Positions 41,284 to 43,316 of a DNA stretch of 43,316 nucleotides are shown one piece after another. The stretch comes from Streptomyces glomeratus (GTDB lineage Bacteria; Actinomycetota; Actinomycetes; Streptomycetales; Streptomycetaceae). A program made the position numbers and the translations under genes. Positions within the stretch are counted from its first letter, which is position 1. Each line of letters starts with the position of its first letter. The stretch spans positions 1-43,316 of the forward strand of contig NZ_JAKEEB010000043.1 in NCBI RefSeq assembly GCF_021462825.1, in the 5' to 3' direction. A model generated the notes under the pieces. It worked only from the letters and a program-made list of their open reading frames with translations, ran no database searches and was not told the DNA's origin.

Positions 41284-43175
41284 TGCTGTTTCTCCTTGGA
41301 CAGCTCATCCTTGACGGCCAGGCAGGCACTGATCCGTCCCGCGATCTCGACCGGGGTGAGGCCGATGTCGGCGAGCACCTCTCCGCGCTTGGCGTGCGCG
41401 AGGAACTGCTCCGGGATCCCGAACCGGCGTACGGGTACGTCGACGTCGGCGTCGCCGAGCGCCAGCGCGACCGCGGATCCGACGCCGGCGGAGCGGCTGT
41501 TGTCCTCGACGACCGCGACCAGGCGGTGGCCGGCCGCCAGCCCCGGCAGGGACGGGTCGACGGGCTTGACCCAGCGCGGGTCGACCACCGTGCAGCCGAT
41601 GCCGCGCGCCTCGAGCAGTTCGGCGGCCTGAAGGCAGACGGGCGCCATGACACCGACGGCGACCAGCAGCACCTCGGGCAGCTCGGCACGGTGCAGCACG
41701 TCCAGGCCGCCCACCCGGTCCACCGCCGGGATCGTCGGGCCCACCGACTCCTTCGGGAAGCGGATCAGGGTCGGCGCGTCGTCGACCGCGACCGCCTCCC
41801 GCAGCTGCGCCCGCAGCTGGTCGGCGTCGCGTGGTGCGGCGATCCTGAGGCCCGGCACGACCTGAAGGATCGACATGTCCCACATGCCGTTGTGCGAGGG
41901 GCCGTCGACGCCCGTGACCCCGGCCCGGTCGAGCACGAAGGTGACGCCGCAGCGGTGCAGGGCGACGTCCATGAGCAGCTGGTCGAAGGCGCGGTTGAGG
42001 AAGGTCGCGTAGACGGCGACGACGGGGTGCAGTCCGCCGGTCGCGAGCCCGGCCGCGGACACCGCCGCGTGCTGTTCCGCTATGCCGACGTCCCACACCC
42101 GGTCGGGGAACCGCTCCGCGAACTCGGCCAGGCCGACCGGGTGCAGCATGGCCGCCGTGATGGCCACGACGTCCTCGCGCTCCTCGCCGATCCGGGCGAT
42201 CTCGTCACCGAAGACCGACGTCCACGAGGGGCCGCCGGACGGCTTCAGGGGCGCGCAGGTCAGCGGGTCCATCACGCCGACGCTGTGGAAGTGGTCCTCC
42301 TCGTGGGCGAGCGCGGGCTCGTAGCCGCGGCCCTTCTCGGTCAGGCAGTGGATCAGCACCGGTCCGTGAAACCGTTTCGCGCGGCGCAGCGCCGACTCGA
42401 CGGCCCGGATGTCGTGTCCGTCGATGGGCCCCACGTACTTCAGGCCCAGGTCCTCGAAGAGCCCCTGGGGGGCGAAGGCGTCCTTGAAGCCCTTCTTCGC
42501 GCCGTGCAGGGCCTCGTAGACGGTGTTGCCGACCACGGGGGTGCGTTGCAGCACGTCCTTGCCCCAGGCCAGCACCTTCTCGTACCCGTCGGTCGTCCGC
42601 AGGGTGGCGAGGTGATTGGCGAGGCCGCCGATGGTGGGCGCGTACGAGCGCTCGTTGTCGTTGACCACGATGATCAGCGGGCGGTCCTTGGCGGCGGCGA
42701 TGTTGTTGAGCGCCTCCCACGCCATGCCGCCGGTGAGCGCGCCGTCTCCGATGACCGCGACCACATGGCCCTTCTCCCCCTGTACCTGCCGTGCCTTGGC
42801 GAGCCCGTCGGCCCAGCCGAGCGCGGTGGAGGCATGGCTGTTCTCGATGACGTCGTGCTCGGACTCCTCGCGCGACGGGTAGCCGGACAGCCCGCCCTTG
42901 CCGCGCAGTTTGGAAAAGTCCTGACGTCCTGTCAGGAGCTTGTGGACATAGCTCTGATGACCGGTATCCCACAGGATGCGGTCGACCGGTGACTCGAAGG
43001 CCCGGTGGAGCGCGATGGAGAGTTCCACCACCCCCAGATTGGGCCCCAGGTGACCACCCGTCCTGGCGACCGCGTGGATCAGGAACTCCCTGATCTCCTC
43101 GGCCAGTCGACTCAGTTCCGCCTCGGACAGTGCCTTCAGGTCACGTGGTCCCCGGATGCTCTCCAGAATCGTCAC
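41280..43175 (-). CDS. dxs: 1-deoxy-D-xylulose-5-phosphate synthase
   Basis: A 631-residue thiamine-diphosphate enzyme, condensing pyruvate and glyceraldehyde 3-phosphate in the first step of the MEP pathway. The Dxs signature GHQSYVHKLLTGR and the ThDP motif GDGALTGGMAWEALNN to NDNERSYAPTIGG are in the N-terminal half, and the C-terminal transketolase domain has DVGIAEQHAAVSAAGLA and DRAGVTGVDGPSHNG. GTG 43175 is used because a GGGGG lies 7 nt upstream and the sequence TILESIRGPRDLKAL then begins as in other streptomycete Dxs; a start at 43193 is possible. It lies 29 nt downstream of ispG and overlaps hpnO, so precursor supply is linked to hopanoid synthesis. Confidence 0.97.
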   Translation of the reverse strand: MTILESIRGPRDLKALSEAELSRLAEEIREFLIHAVARTGGHLGPNLGVVELSIALHRAFESPVDRILWDTGHQSYVHKLLTGRQDFSKLRGKGGLSGYPSREESEHDVIENSHASTALGWADGLAKARQVQGEKGHVVAVIGDGALTGGMAWEALNNIAAAKDRPLIIVVNDNERSYAPTIGGLANHLATLRTTDGYEKVLAWGKDVLQRTPVVGNTVYEALHGAKKGFKDAFAPQGLFEDLGLKYVGPIDGHDIRAVESALRRAKRFHGPVLIHCLTEKGRGYEPALAHEEDHFHSVGVMDPLTCAPLKPSGGPSWTSVFGDEIARIGEEREDVVAITAAMLHPVGLAEFAERFPDRVWDVGIAEQHAAVSAAGLATGGLHPVVAVYATFLNRAFDQLLMDVALHRCGVTFVLDRAGVTGVDGPSHNGMWDMSILQVVPGLRIAAPRDADQLRAQLREAVAVDDAPTLIRFPKESVGPTIPAVDRVGGLDVLHRAELPEVLLVAVGVMAPVCLQAAELLEARGIGCTVVDPRWVKPVDPSLPGLAAGHRLVAVVEDNSRSAGVGSAVALALGDADVDVPVRRFGIPEQFLAHAKRGEVLADIGLTPVEIAGRISACLAVKDELSKEKQQ

Positions 43176-43204
43176 GCTCGGGCCCCCTCTCACGTCCGTG
43201 CTGT

Positions 43205-43316
43205 TCAGCTCACGGTGACTGCCGGTTCTCCGGCTCCGGCGCCGTCCTTCTCCATCTGCTCGGCGAGCTTCATGGCCTCCTCGATCAGGGTCTCCACGAT
43301 CTTCGACTCCGGCACC
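43205..43316 (-). CDS. ispG: IspG C-terminus (partial, runs off the window)
   Basis: The minus strand from the window edge encodes 36 residues (VPESKIVETLIEEAMKLAEQ then MEK and a short tail) ending in TGA at 43205-43207. This matches the C-terminal helix of actinobacterial IspG/GcpE, 4-hydroxy-3-methylbut-2-enyl diphosphate synthase of the MEP pathway. Only the tail is visible, so the iron-sulfur cysteines are out of view. It is 29 nt upstream of dxs in the same direction, as in other streptomycete hopanoid clusters. Confidence 0.8.
   Translation of the reverse strand, partial: VPESKIVETLIEEAMKLAEQMEKDGAGAGEPAVTVS

Overview
The window is high-GC actinobacterial chromosome and almost certainly comes from a Streptomyces or close relative. 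The evidence is the third-position GC bias, frequent GTG/TTG starts and ATGA gene overlaps, a conservon (cvnABCD) cluster, a hopanoid/MEP-pathway cluster (ispG-dxs-hpnO) and several streptomycete-type regulators. The first ~110 bases contain only G and C and look like a contig-end artefact. No phage, insertion sequence, CRISPR array or secondary-metabolite megasynthase is visible.

Layout. 149-2454: a TPP riboswitch controls cytX-thiD, a pyrimidine-precursor uptake and phosphorylation pair for thiamine synthesis, followed by a decayed ArsB-type transporter remnant (2459-3108). 3229-7442: central metabolism and redox genes, namely 6-phosphogluconate dehydrogenase, an NmrA-like reductase and a dihydrolipoamide dehydrogenase. 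7713-11734: a GAF-SpoIIE phosphatase with an apparent internal deletion, tRNA-Pro(GGG), a YjbR-like protein, a GNAT/XRE-cupin pair and a LysR regulator. 11766-14059: tdh-kbl, the threonine-to-glycine pathway. 14215-18184: a conservon operon (cvnA-B-C-D plus a GAF protein) on the minus strand. 18495-20900: a MarR regulator with a 12-bp minisatellite and overlapping operator palindromes, then an MFS transporter fused to a universal-stress domain.

21996-30574 is the most distinctive locus. An AcoR-like GAF/AAA/Fis regulator, interrupted by an in-frame TGA, is divergent from a zinc alcohol dehydrogenase and a complete ABC importer (lipoprotein, two permeases, two different ATPases). The two ATPases are reciprocally degenerate: one keeps LSGGQ but lacks the H-loop histidine, the other has the histidine but no LSGGQ. 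This predicts an obligate heterodimer with one canonical ATP site, resembling rhizobial GlpS/GlpT glycerol transport. The substrate is probably an alcohol or polyol, which is inference.

30938-39031: an antibiotic-biosynthesis-monooxygenase-fold protein, an MBL hydrolase, a Glu/Leu/Phe/Val dehydrogenase with a linked TetR regulator and an upstream palindrome, an SGNH hydrolase, a GH36 alpha-galactosidase and a tyrosine phosphatase. 39071-43316: the end of a hopanoid/isoprenoid operon (ispG C-terminus, dxs, hpnO), followed by an XRE-cupin regulator overlapping a 39-residue one-helix membrane protein, with two 15-bp palindromes 20 bp apart upstream. Several regulators have -10-like hexamers 6-7 nt before the start codon, suggesting leaderless mRNAs.
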